Assembly (NCBI GenBank): GCA_030683005.1
Contig: JAUXMY010000042.1
Coordinates: 124,001 to 188,000, forward strand
Direction of reading: 5' to 3'
From: Caulobacter sp.
Lineage (GTDB): Bacteria > Pseudomonadota > Alphaproteobacteria > Caulobacterales > Caulobacteraceae
Length of the DNA stretch: 64,000 nt
The notes under the pieces: generated by a model
The model's input: only the letters and a program-made list of their open reading frames with translations
Told to the model about the DNA's origin: nothing
The model's database searches: none
Shown here: piece by piece, positions 38,456 through 48,400 of the stretch
Numbering within the stretch: position 1 is the first letter of the stretch
How the letters are laid out: each line of letters opens with the position of its first letter
Program-made: the position numbers and the translations under genes

Positions 38456-40263
38456 AACGCCTGTCCGATGCTGATGTAGATCTGAAACCCGGAGTCGCCT
38501 TCGCGCTTCTCCAGCGGGAAGGCGATGTCGGCCCGGATGGGTCCGAAGCCCAGATTGTAGCGCACCCCGAACCCGACGCCGACGCCGAACTCGTCTCCGG
38601 CGGGGACGGTGTCGCCGCCGACCGCGCCGGCGTCGATAAAGGCCACCGCGCCCCAGCGCTCGGTGATTTTTCGGCGAACCTCGAACCCCGCCTCGATGAC
38701 CGACAGCCCGCCGATCGGCGTGTTGTCCGGCAGCCGCGGGCCGATGGCCTGCCAGCCATAGCCGCGCACAGAACCGCCGCCGCCCGCATAGAAGCGTCGG
38801 GGTGAGGCCACCTCGTTCAGCACCGCACCCCAGATGGAGCCTACCTTGGCCCGGGCCGCCAGCACGGTCGTCGCCTCGTCGTCGAGCGACAGGTAGTAGG
38901 AGGCCTGGCTCTGGACCTTCAGGTACAGGGCCTCGGAATCGCCGAAGGTGGCGGTCGGTTCGACCCGGGCTTCAAGCCGCCAGCCGCGCGTCGGGTCGAG
39001 CGGATCGTCCGACCGGTCGAGGGCGAAGGCAGCCAGCGCCGCGGCGGTGACCACGTCCCGTTCCTCACCACGGAAGGTGGTGGAGTTGATCCTGACCTTC
39101 TCGGCGCTGCGCGCGACATCCAGCAACAGGCCGCCAGTAATATAGGACGTCTTGCCGTACCGGCGCGTGATGTCGCCGCTGACCCCGACACCCATTGAAT
39201 CGTAGGCGTCGGTTTGCTGGTTGTAGACGCCCGCCAGCATTGTCAGCCTCTGCTGCGGCCGCAGCCAGTGTGGCAGTCTGACGCTCGCCTCCAGCCGCTG
39301 CTCAAGCTCGGCGAGTCGGAGGCTGTAGGCCGTGGTGTCGGCCCGGCCCAGCCTGTTGTACCGGGTGCGACGCACATCCAGACCGGCGCCTTCGCTCGTC
39401 GAATACCCCGCCGAGACTTCCAACGTACGCCGGGCCCGATCGACGAGCGTCACCAGTACGGGCCTGCGGCCCTCGCCATCGGCCGCCTCAAGTGACCCGA
39501 GCGAGACCCCGACCGAATCGTAAACCCCGGTGTCGAGCAGACGGCGTTCGAGCTCGGCCACGTCATCGGGGTCGTAAACGTCGCCCGGCGTCCAGGGGGC
39601 CAGCCCGCGAATCCAGTCCGGGTCGGTCCGGCCGACCTCGCCGAGCGTCAGCCCGTCCATGCGCACCAGCTGCCCGGCCACGATCCGGAACGTTGGCTGC
39701 ACCGAGTTGTCCGCGTGGTCGACGATAACCTCGCGCGTACCCGGGCGGGCGTCGGCGTAGCCGCGGGCCTGAAGCGTGGCGACGATCCGGCCCTCTGCGG
39801 CGAGGACATCGGACGCCCTGCCCGGCGCGGCGCGGCGCAGCGCCATGGCCTGCTCGGCGGCGATGCCGACCCCCGGTATCGGCTCCTCGTCGATCCACTC
39901 GATGGCGGGCCTGGCGAAGCGGAAGCGCGCGCCCGGGGTGATGCGGATCACCGCTCGCGGCGGTACGCCGCTGTCGTCATCATCGGGATCGACGACATCC
40001 GGCTCGACCTGGAATCCGTAGTAGCCCTGCGTTCGCATGGCGGCGCCGGCGTTCTCGGCGGCGCCGCGGGCGCGGCGGCGGGCTTCGAAGCGGGTGGTGG
40101 CGGCGGTCTTGCTCTCGCCGACCGCGCGGGCAATGGCCTCCAGGAGGTCTTCGTCCTCCACGCCCTCGATTCTGGCGGTGGCCTGTTGCGCGTGCGCGCC
40201 GGTGGCGCTGAGGCCCAGCACCACGACGGCCGATGCGGCCATGACCATACGCGAAGGCGACAA
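38452..40263 (-). CDS. tamA: outer-membrane assembly protein TamA (BamA/Omp85 family)
   Basis: About 603 residues. A signal peptide MVMAASAVVVLGLSATGAHA is followed by POTRA-like domains (to about residue 270) and a 16-strand barrel ending in the outer-membrane C-terminal signature SGFQIYISIGQAF. The TTG at 40263 has AGGAG 9 nt upstream and gives MSPSRMVMAAS; ATG 40248 is the alternative. Omp85 motif GGGGSVRGYGWQ is intact. Transcribed with tamB. Confidence 0.9.
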   Translation of the reverse strand: MSPSRMVMAASAVVVLGLSATGAHAQQATARIEGVEDEDLLEAIARAVGESKTAATTRFEARRRARGAAENAGAAMRTQGYYGFQVEPDVVDPDDDDSGVPPRAVIRITPGARFRFARPAIEWIDEEPIPGVGIAAEQAMALRRAAPGRASDVLAAEGRIVATLQARGYADARPGTREVIVDHADNSVQPTFRIVAGQLVRMDGLTLGEVGRTDPDWIRGLAPWTPGDVYDPDDVAELERRLLDTGVYDSVGVSLGSLEAADGEGRRPVLVTLVDRARRTLEVSAGYSTSEGAGLDVRRTRYNRLGRADTTAYSLRLAELEQRLEASVRLPHWLRPQQRLTMLAGVYNQQTDAYDSMGVGVSGDITRRYGKTSYITGGLLLDVARSAEKVRINSTTFRGEERDVVTAAALAAFALDRSDDPLDPTRGWRLEARVEPTATFGDSEALYLKVQSQASYYLSLDDEATTVLAARAKVGSIWGAVLNEVASPRRFYAGGGGSVRGYGWQAIGPRLPDNTPIGGLSVIEAGFEVRRKITERWGAVAFIDAGAVGGDTVPAGDEFGVGVGFGVRYNLGFGPIRADIAFPLEKREGDSGFQIYISIGQAF

Positions 40264-40434
40264 GCTTCTTTTCTCCTCTTGCGCCCCGAATCCCGTGTAG
40301 TCGGGCTCAGGCCGGCTGTCACGTCCATCCACCCTTTGCAGCGGCTTCGAAAGTTGCACAAATGCAGTGCAGTCGCTGCATCCGGCCATGAGTTCGGCCG
40401 AAACCAGACGCCAGTCCGGCGAAGAGCGCTACGA

Positions 40435-41991
40435 ATGAACCGTGAAAAGGCCTTCCCGGCCGTGAACGAAACGGACCCTGACGTGAGCGTTGCGACCGCC
40501 GATGCCCTGGATATCGCCCAGGCCCTGCCGATGACGGACGCCGCCTATCTTCCGGGGCTGGCGTTCGACGAGATGTATGCGGAGGGCGGCGACGTCCGGT
40601 CGCACTATCTCGGCGTCCACACGCGCCTGACCACCCTGTCACCCGAAGCGCTGGCCGACCGCCAGAAGACGCTCGAACGGTCTTTCCTGCTGCAGGGCAT
40701 TACCTTCACCGTCTATGGCGCCGAGGCGACGACCGAGCGGATCATTCCGACCGACCTGGTGCCCAGGATCATTCCCGCCCCGGAATGGAAGACCATTGAA
40801 GAGGGCCTGACCCAGCGTCTGCGGGCCCTGAACATGTTTCTGGCCGACATCTACGGCGACCAGCAGATCCTGATGGACGGCGTCGTTCCCCGCGAGCTGG
40901 TGCTGGGCGCCCCGTCCTACCGCCGCGAGATGCAGCACCTGTATGTGCCGCACAAGGCCTATGCCAATGTCTGCGGCTCGGACCTGATCCGCGGCGAGGA
41001 CGGCGCCTTCGCGGTGCTGGAGGACAATCTCCGCGTCCCGTCGGGCGTGTCCTACATGCTGGCCAACCGCGACGCCGCCAAGCGGACGTTTCCGGGCACC
41101 TTCCGCGCCTCAAACGTCCGGCCCGTCGAGCGCTATCCTGACCTGCTGCTGGCGACCCTGAAGAGCATGGCGGCCGAGTGGCGGCCCAACCCCCAGGTCG
41201 TGGTCATGACCCCCGGCGTCTACAACAGCGCCTACTACGAACACGCCTACCTCGCCCGGCTGATGGGGGCGCCCCTCGTGGAGGGGCGCGACCTCGTGGT
41301 GCACGAGAACATGGTCTACATGCGGACCACGACGGGCCTGCGGCGCGTGGACGTTATCTACCGCCGTGTGGACGACGACTTCATCGACCCCCTCACCTTC
41401 CGCCGCGACTCCTCGCTGGGCCTGCCGGGGCTGTTCAACGCCTACCGGGCCGGCAATGTGGTGATCTGCAACGCGCCGGGCACCGGGGTCGCGGACGACA
41501 AGGCCGTCTACGCCTATGTGCCCGACATCATCCGCTACTATCTGGGCGAGGACGCCATCCTGCCCAACATCGAGACCTTCCTGTGCCGCGAGCCTGTGCA
41601 GCTGGCCCATGTGCTCGCCAATCTCGACAAGCTGGTGGTGAAGGCGGTCGGCGCTTCAGGCGGCTATGGCATGCTGGTCGGGCCGCACGCCTCCCGCAAG
41701 GAGCGGGAGGCCTTCGCCGAGGCGCTCAAGGCCGATCCGGCCAATTACATCGCCCAGCCGACCATCCAGCTGTCGACCGCGCCCTGCCTGATCGATGGCC
41801 GGATCGAACCCAGACACGTGGACCTGCGCCCCTTCATCCTGTCGGGCGAGAAGATCGTGGTGACGCCCGGCGCCCTGACGCGCGTCGCCCTTCGGCGCGG
41901 CTCCCTGGTGGTCAACTCCAGCCAGGGGGGCGGTTCAAAGGACACCTGGGTTCTGGTCGACGAGGATGAGCCCCGGGAGGCCCTGCCATGA
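40435..41991 (+). CDS. circularly permuted ATP-grasp type 2 protein
   Basis: 518 residues of the DUF404/DUF407 (CP_ATPgrasp) family. Conserved parts include FLADIYGDQQILMDGVVP, RGEDGAFAVLEDNLRVPSGVSYML, VMTPGVYNSAYYEHAYLA and LVVKAVGASGGYGMLVGP, the ATP-binding region. Predicted to form amide or peptide bonds, but no substrate is known. ATG at 40435 follows a 171-bp divergent region shared with tamA. The next gene overlaps by ATGA; the three-gene order is widely conserved. Confidence 0.88.
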   Translation: MNREKAFPAVNETDPDVSVATADALDIAQALPMTDAAYLPGLAFDEMYAEGGDVRSHYLGVHTRLTTLSPEALADRQKTLERSFLLQGITFTVYGAEATTERIIPTDLVPRIIPAPEWKTIEEGLTQRLRALNMFLADIYGDQQILMDGVVPRELVLGAPSYRREMQHLYVPHKAYANVCGSDLIRGEDGAFAVLEDNLRVPSGVSYMLANRDAAKRTFPGTFRASNVRPVERYPDLLLATLKSMAAEWRPNPQVVVMTPGVYNSAYYEHAYLARLMGAPLVEGRDLVVHENMVYMRTTTGLRRVDVIYRRVDDDFIDPLTFRRDSSLGLPGLFNAYRAGNVVICNAPGTGVADDKAVYAYVPDIIRYYLGEDAILPNIETFLCREPVQLAHVLANLDKLVVKAVGASGGYGMLVGPHASRKEREAFAEALKADPANYIAQPTIQLSTAPCLIDGRIEPRHVDLRPFILSGEKIVVTPGALTRVALRRGSLVVNSSQGGGSKDTWVLVDEDEPREALP

Positions 41992-42932
41992 TGCTCGCGC
42001 GGGTGGCGGACAGCCTCTACTGGATCGGCCGCTATGTGGAGCGGGCAGAGCACTTTTCGCGGCTGGCCGACGTGATGCTCAACGCCACGCTCGACCGTTC
42101 CGACGCGGCCGCGCAGACGGCCTATATCGCGCTGTCGGCGGTGGGCGACCCGGACATGGCCCGCGCCTCGCTGACCTATGAGGCCGCCCGGTCGCTGGTG
42201 CTGAACCGCGAGGACCCCAACTCGGTGATCATGTCGCTGGCCCACGCCCGCGAGAATGCCCGCCAGGTCCGCGACCAGATCACCACGGAAACCTGGGAGC
42301 GGCTCAACCTGCTGTTCCTGAAGGTCACGGCTGACAGCACCGCCGCCGAGTTCGAGAGCGGCTCGTCGGCCTTCCTGCACGACGTCATCGCCGACCTGCA
42401 TCTGTTCAAGGGGGCCGCCGACGCCACCATGAGCCACGGCGAGGGCTTCCGCTTCCTGATGCTGGGCGTTTATCTGGAGCGGGCGCACCTGATCGCGCGC
42501 CTGCTGGAGGTCGGCTTCGGCGACGATCGCAGCAAGAGCATCACGGATCGGCTGGCGTTGATGAACCTGCTGCGCATGGCCTGTGCGCTGGAGCCTTATC
42601 TGCGGCGCTACACCGCCGAGATCGAGCCTCGCTACATCATGGAATTCCTGCTGTTTGACGAGGAGTTCCCCCGCTCGATACGGTTCGCGACAGCGCGGAT
42701 CGAGGAATACCTCGTCGGCGTCTCCCGCCATGTCGAGGTCGGCGGCCTGGCCACGCCCGAGCGGCTGGCCGGTCGCCTGAAGGCCCGCCTGCAGTTCGCC
42801 GACGTGGACGAACTGGAAGCCACCGGCGCGAGCGGTCTGCTGACCACCGTGGTCAACGAGTGCGCCCGGATACACGAGGCGATCTACGACACCTTCGTCG
42901 CCTATTCCCTCGAGATGAGGCTACCCGCCTAA
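41988..42932 (+). CDS. alpha-E domain protein (DUF403)
   Basis: A 314-residue, almost entirely alpha-helical protein starting MMLARVADSLYWIGRYVERA, the family signature, with RENARQVRDQITTETWERLN downstream. The alpha-E family has no established reaction and nearly always accompanies CP-ATP-grasp and transglutaminase-like genes, as here. Overlaps the upstream gene by 4 nt and ends 2 bp before the next. Confidence 0.9.
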   Translation: MMLARVADSLYWIGRYVERAEHFSRLADVMLNATLDRSDAAAQTAYIALSAVGDPDMARASLTYEAARSLVLNREDPNSVIMSLAHARENARQVRDQITTETWERLNLLFLKVTADSTAAEFESGSSAFLHDVIADLHLFKGAADATMSHGEGFRFLMLGVYLERAHLIARLLEVGFGDDRSKSITDRLALMNLLRMACALEPYLRRYTAEIEPRYIMEFLLFDEEFPRSIRFATARIEEYLVGVSRHVEVGGLATPERLAGRLKARLQFADVDELEATGASGLLTTVVNECARIHEAIYDTFVAYSLEMRLPA

Positions 42933-42934
42933 TG

Positions 42935-43912
42935 TTGCTCGAAGTCCGGCACGTCACCCAATACCACTACGAGCGCGCGGTCCGCGAAAGCGTGATGGAG
43001 CTGCGCATGCAGCCCCGCAAGAGCGTCGGGCAGCGGCTGATCAGCTTCGAGCTCGATCTGGAGCCCCGGGCGCAGATTTTCTCCTACGCCGACAACTTCG
43101 GGAACGCCGTCTACCATTTCGATGTCCCCCAGCCGCACGACAACCTGCGGATCGAGGCCCGCTCGGCTGTGGAGACCCAGCCCGATCCGGTGTTGCCCGA
43201 TGGCGTCGACCAGGGCGAGTGGGACCGGCTGCGCAGTGACTTCGTGCGCGGGGAGTGCTTCGACTTCCTGCAGCCGCACGGCTTCGTGGTCTTCACCCAG
43301 GCGTTGCAGACCTTCATCGCTGAAAAAAACCTCGACGCGTTGCGTCTGCAGGATCCGCTGTCGGCGGTGCTGGCGCTGAACCAGATCATCTACGACGCCT
43401 TCGACTACACGCCCGGCGTGACCACGGCCGACAGCCCCATTGACCTGGCGCTCGGCGTCGGACGCGGGGTCTGCCAGGACTTCGCCCATATCATGCTGGC
43501 GATCTGCCGCCGCTGGGGCATCCCGGCCCGCTATGTGTCCGGCTACCTTTTCACCGACCGGCAGCACGGTGACCGCTCCGACCCGGACGCGACCCACGCC
43601 TGGATCGAGGTCTTCCTGCCGACCCTGCGCTGGGTCGGGCTGGACCCGACCAACAACAGCATCGCCGGAGAACGTCACATCGCCGTGGCCATCGGCCGCG
43701 ACTACGCGGACGTGCCGCCGTCGCTGGGGGTCTACAAGGGCGAGGCCGACAGCCAGCTCGGCGTCGCGGTGTCTGTGGGCAAGGCCCGCGCCGCCCTGGC
43801 GGAGCCGGAGTTCCTGCGCCTGCCGCGCCCGTCCTTCCCGGGCGGCCGCCGAAAGCTCAACGCCGGCGACATCCACCGTCGCGAGCAGCAGCAACAACAG
43901 CAACAGCAGTAG
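42935..43912 (+). CDS. transglutaminase-like cysteine peptidase with C-terminal poly-Gln tail
   Basis: 325 residues. A bacterial transglutaminase N-terminal domain is followed by the catalytic core with Cys in GRGVCQDFAHIM, His in DATHAWIEVF and Asp in VGLDPTNNS. The protein ends in RREQQQQQQQQQ, nine consecutive Gln encoded by mixed CAG/CAA codons. Third gene of the ATP-grasp/alpha-E operon. Whether it is a peptidase, ligase or true transglutaminase is unknown. The tail is not a family feature that I know. Confidence 0.9.
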   Translation: MLEVRHVTQYHYERAVRESVMELRMQPRKSVGQRLISFELDLEPRAQIFSYADNFGNAVYHFDVPQPHDNLRIEARSAVETQPDPVLPDGVDQGEWDRLRSDFVRGECFDFLQPHGFVVFTQALQTFIAEKNLDALRLQDPLSAVLALNQIIYDAFDYTPGVTTADSPIDLALGVGRGVCQDFAHIMLAICRRWGIPARYVSGYLFTDRQHGDRSDPDATHAWIEVFLPTLRWVGLDPTNNSIAGERHIAVAIGRDYADVPPSLGVYKGEADSQLGVAVSVGKARAALAEPEFLRLPRPSFPGGRRKLNAGDIHRREQQQQQQQQ

Positions 43913-44176
43913 CCCGCCACACCCGCATGGGCCAGGGCCAGGACCAGGGTAAAGGACTCCCTTTCACCTGTCTGCCGACACGTTTCGCGCCACGTCGACC
44001 GGCAAAGTCCACTGCTCCGTAGCTCAGAAACCGCCCGCTCCGGTACACCACCCCATAAACGTGGGATAGCGACCACCTCCCGCCCGCCCCACAACTTCCG
44101 GGACAGCGTCTGGATTGAGGCGCTCGTCCTTCATAGGCAACCGTCGGAGCGATTCGACCTGATCGAGGTGAATGCG

Positions 44177-44533
44177 ATGAACTTCAAAGTCAGCCTGATG
44201 TCCCTGGCGTCGACGCTCCTTCTGGCGACACCCGTGACCTTCGTCGCGACCAGTCCGGTGCAGGCCGCGGAATGGGCCTGCGGGGCCAACAACTCGCTTA
44301 CATGCCACGATCTGCCCTGCGGGCTTAACGACACGCACTATGACGACCACTGCGTCAAAAACACTGTCAGTGTTAAGCCCGACACCGCAGGCCCCGTCCG
44401 GGAAGCCACCCCGCTCGACGGTCGCGCGCGCGTCAAGGGTCCAGGCATCCCCGCCGGCCCCTCGGCATCCACGGCCAAGCCGAAGCCTACCACCGGAACG
44501 CCGACGACCTCGCCGGCGAAGCCTATCCCCTGA
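44177..44533 (+). CDS. small secreted Cys/Pro-rich hypothetical protein
   Basis: 118 residues. A signal peptide MNFKVSLMSLASTLLLATPV followed by an Ala-rich cleavage region is followed by a short Cys-containing segment (WACGANNSLTCHDLPCG, DDHCVKN) and a disordered Pro/Thr/Lys tail. GAGGTG sits before the ATG at 44177; a GTG at 44168 is the alternative. No family recognised. Probably periplasmic or surface exposed. It is on the opposite strand to the surface-protein operon and converges on it. Confidence 0.6.
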   Translation: MNFKVSLMSLASTLLLATPVTFVATSPVQAAEWACGANNSLTCHDLPCGLNDTHYDDHCVKNTVSVKPDTAGPVREATPLDGRARVKGPGIPAGPSASTAKPKPTTGTPTTSPAKPIP

Positions 44534-44598
44534 TTGACGATGCCTGAACCGCGCCTGGTCGCGATCCCGCGGGATCCGGCAAGGCGTTGGTGCTGCGA

Positions 44599-44913
44599 TC
44601 AGAACGTGCAGATCAGCGACGGCGGCAGCAGCTTGAAGCGGCACCTGATCTTCGGCTTGGCCGCCTTGGCGCCCCGCGGCTGCGCCGTCGGCAGGCCAAC
44701 CGAGGGCGCGGCGCAGCCGGCCCGGACGAAGATGGCCTGGATTTCGGCGGTGTCGCCTTGGCCGGCGAGGGTCTCGATGGTCGACTGATTGGCGCGGAAC
44801 ACCGCCGTGCAGTCGGGGCCAGTTCTGGCCGTACCGACCTGCTCTGCCGGCGCCTGGACGCCAACCATGCCCGAGGCCGCGAAGGCCAGGATGATCCCGC
44901 AAGACTTCAGCAT
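44599..44913 (-). CDS. small secreted hypothetical protein
   Basis: 104 residues with signal peptide MLKSCGIILAFAASGMVGVQ and four later cysteines (DCTAVF, RAGCAA, IRCRFK, LICTF). Unknown family. It may be the last gene of the minus-strand CsgG/DUF11 unit, 70 bp after the 151-residue protein. The start is the first ATG of the frame. Confidence 0.6.
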   Translation of the reverse strand: MLKSCGIILAFAASGMVGVQAPAEQVGTARTGPDCTAVFRANQSTIETLAGQGDTAEIQAIFVRAGCAAPSVGLPTAQPRGAKAAKPKIRCRFKLLPPSLICTF

Positions 44914-44983
44914 GGCTTTGTTTCCAGGACGAAAAGCGGGCGGGTCCGGCGGAAACGAAGTCGCCGGTCGCTGTGGTCGGTCG

Positions 44984-45439
44984 TCATGACGAGGGCGTCC
45001 CCACCACCTGGCTGCGTTCGCACATTCGCCCGACGATCTTGAAGGGCGGTATGACGATGACGGGATTGTAGGCGCTCAGGGCCGGCGGATAGCCGCCGAA
45101 GGTCGTCTGGGTCGCGTACTTCATCCTGTAACGACCGGCCGGGACCACAAGATTGTAAACCTGATTGGCCGTCGCGGGCGGGTGGAGAACGATGTTCGAA
45201 CCCCCGCCGACCGGCGCGAAGACATGGACGTTCTTCACCGCCATGGCCGGATAGGTCACGCGCACCGTCTGCGCGACGCCGCCGTTGACCTGGCAGATAA
45301 CCTGGACGATCGGCAGGTTCGAGGTCTGAGCCGCCACGCCGGACGGCGGCGCCGCCGACGCCAGCCCGAGCAGTGCCGTCGCGGCCAGCATCGGGATCCG
45401 TCGTTCCCGGAATGCTCGGTCGTGAGTCCGCGTCACCAT
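44984..45439 (-). CDS. secreted hypothetical protein of the surface-protein operon
   Basis: 151 residues. A basic N-terminal region (RTHDRAFRERR) precedes the hydrophobic core MLAATALLGLASAAPPSGVA, consistent with secretion. The mature part is beta-rich, with single cysteines in VIC and RMC. Only 22 bp separates it from the DUF11 gene, so it is almost certainly cotranscribed. No family recognised; possibly an accessory or chaperone for the large surface protein. Confidence 0.65.
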   Translation of the reverse strand: MVTRTHDRAFRERRIPMLAATALLGLASAAPPSGVAAQTSNLPIVQVICQVNGGVAQTVRVTYPAMAVKNVHVFAPVGGGSNIVLHPPATANQVYNLVVPAGRYRMKYATQTTFGGYPPALSAYNPVIVIPPFKIVGRMCERSQVVGTPSS

Positions 45440-45461
45440 GATCTGGCTCCTTGTCCGGGCG

Positions 45462-48400
45462 TCACGGCAAGACCGTGGTCACCGAGGTGGTGTTGTTGGA
45501 TGGGACCGGGTCGGCGTTACCGTTCATCTGGATCTGGCCGGTGAAGGTCACCGGCAGGCCAACATGGAGGGTGTTGTAAAAGACCTTCAGCCGCAGCGGG
45601 ATCAAGCCACCGGACCAGGCCCCCGATGAGACGTTCAGGGTGCAGACAAACCCGCTCCACGGCCCGACGCAGCTCCACAGCGGCGTGTCGCTGACCGTCG
45701 CCGACGAGATGCCGGGAGGCGCGAACGTCGCGGGTGTGACGACCGATCCGTTGAAGACCAGCTGGGCGCCGTTGGCCAGCGTCGGGGTGCTGGAGACAAA
45801 GAACTCGAACGTCGCCCCGTTCAGCGCCAGGTCGGTCTCGATGATGGTGCTGGCCAGACCCAGGTCGAAGTGGGTCGAGCCCATCTCGACGCAGGACTGG
45901 GCCGACACCGGCGCGGTCAGGACGGCGCAATTCTGTTGCGGCGGGATCGCGCCGTTGATCGTCATGTAGATCGGGATCGTGATGTGACCGTTCACCGGAA
46001 TGGTCGCCGATGTGATCGAGCAGGTCATCGGCTGGGCGCCGGAGCAGTTCCAGCCCGAAGGCTGCGGCGAGGTCAGGCTCACGCCGCTGATGGTGATGCC
46101 CGAGGGGCCGGTCACGGTATCGGTGAAAGTCAGCGGTCCGGTGTAGACCGTCGACCCGGTGTTGAAGATCCGGATCATGAACTTGCAGGCGGTGTAGGGG
46201 TAGGTCCCGCTGCAGTCCTGCTCGACCACCTTTTCGATCTCGAGGCTGGGCGGCGTGGGTGTTGACGGTGTCGCCGTCGCGCAGTCGGAATTGTCGTCGA
46301 GCGTTGTCTCGGCAACGCTGGCCGACAGGGTGATGCAGTTCTCGTAGGCGGGCTGGACCGGGCCCACATAGCTGACCTGGATGTCGGCGATCTCCATGGC
46401 CGTGGGGAGCATGGGCGCTGTCAGGGTGATCGTGCAGGTCACCGGTCCCGGGCCGACAAGCCCGATCGGCGTGCAGGTGAATCCACCAGCCTGACTGTCC
46501 AGACGCATCCCGGCGGGCAGGTTGTCGATGATGGTCAGAACCGTCCCTGCGGGAATGGGGTTGGTCGATGTGTTCGTTGCGGAAAGCCGGAACCAGAAGC
46601 CCGGCCCCACCTGCGGGGGCCAGAGGCCAACAGCTTCCTTGTCAGCCTTCAGGTTGAGCGGCAGGGAGGGCTGTCGGACCAGAACCGGCGCACAGCCCTG
46701 GTTGTTACCGGCTACGGGATCGCCCGGGATGGCGACCTGGGCGCAGTTCTGGGTCTGCCCCGCCGTGGTCGCGACCGCCGAGAGGGTGATCGGCGGAAGG
46801 CTTTGGTTCAGGCCGAAGACGCCCGGGCCGGTGTAGGAGCAGTTGACCGAGAGGCCCGACGGCGGCGGGCAGGTCCATCCCGGCGCGGTGATCGTCACAG
46901 GCGCCGAAAACAGGCTCGGCAGGGTATCGGTGACGACGATGCCGCTGCCGGCGTCGACCGACCCCGGCCCCAAATTGGTCGGATAGAGCACGAAGGTCAT
47001 CGACTGCCCGACCATCACCGGGGAGTTTGATTCCTTCTGTATCTGCATGTCGTTGGCGGGCTTGGGCCAAACCACCTCGACCGGCTCGCAGTCGCGGTTG
47101 TTCCGCATGTCGACTTCTGACCAGGGCCTGTCGCGTCCGTAAACCACGACCGAGGCGCAGTTCTGGTAGCTCGGCTGCCTCTTGTCGGTGAAGCCAACCG
47201 TCATGTCGAACTGGATGAAGCCGCCCGGATTGAGGTCGGCGGCGGACGTATAGTTGCAGGTCACCGTCGCGGCCCCGACCGTCCCGGAGCCGGGCGAACA
47301 GCTCCAGCCGACAGGTGTCGCGACCAGGACCATGCCCGCCGGCAGGTTCTCGGTCAGGGTGAAGGTGTGGCCGGCCGGGACGGGCGCGTCGCCGACGTTG
47401 GCGATCTTGAATTGATAGACTCCGGTCCCCGACGGCCAGGACCACGGCTGCTTGAGGGCGGTCTTGGTCAGGCTGATGTCGGGCCTGTTGCCGGTCGGAT
47501 TGCCGACCTCGCCGTCGACGCAGCTTGTGTTGTCGCGCGGATTGAGGTCGCGGCCCGCCTCGATGGTGATCTCGGCGCAGTTTCTGAACCTCCCTGCCTC
47601 AGCGACATTGGCGAGGATCTCGATCGGCGGCAGCGGGCCCGGTCCCACGGACGGACCGGTATAGGTGCAGACTACGGTCCAGGGCCCGCCGCCGGTGGTG
47701 GCGCAATTCCAGTTGTTCCCGCTGCCGATTATGGTCGGCTGGAAATTCGACGGCAGCGTATCGACGACCCGGACGCCACTGGCCGACGAGATCGACGATG
47801 GGCCGTTGTTGGTGGGATAGATCATGAAGGTCGCCGGTCCCCCCGGCTTGGACGGCGGCTTGTAGGTCTTGCGGATACCGAGGTCGTAGCCCTCCGCGTC
47901 CTTCCGGATCACGCCCTCGGCGCAGTCCTTGTTGTCGCGCGGGCTGTTGCTGGCGACCTTTCGGAACTCGACCCCGGCGCAGTTGAGATAGGAGCCGATC
48001 TTCCCGGCCTTGCCCTGGATGGTGATCGTCGGGAACTGCAGGTTCGGGCCGACCGGCGGACCCGTGTAGGTGCAGGTGACCAGCGAGCTCGAGACATTGC
48101 AGGTCCAGCCCACGCCGGAGGCCGTCACGCCGGCGAAGGCGGAGGGCACCTGATCCACCACCGTCAGTCCGGCGGAGGCGTCCACGGACGACTGGCCGGT
48201 GTTGGTGACCTGGATGGTGAAGCTCGAAAGCTGTCCGTAGGTGATCGTGCCCGGGCCGTCCTTGCGGATGCTGGCGTCGTAGCCGCCCAAGGGCTTGGCG
48301 ATGCGTCCGGTAATGCAGGACTGGTTGTTCCCGGGGCGCATGTCCGTCCCCTTGAGGACCTCGATCCGCGCGCAGTTCTGGTAGGTCGGCCGATCCTGCG

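Noticed and set aside
32810-38479. Plus-strand open frame of 1889 codons
   Set aside because: It is antisense to astA, the M20 hydrolase and tamB, has Arg/Gln/Gly/Asp-rich low-complexity composition typical of GC-skew shadows, and shows no domain. The minus-strand genes have full family signatures.
43888-43912. Poly-CAG/CAA tract as a CRISPR-like or microsatellite non-coding repeat
   Set aside because: It is in frame with the transglutaminase-like gene and followed directly by a stop, so it is coding.
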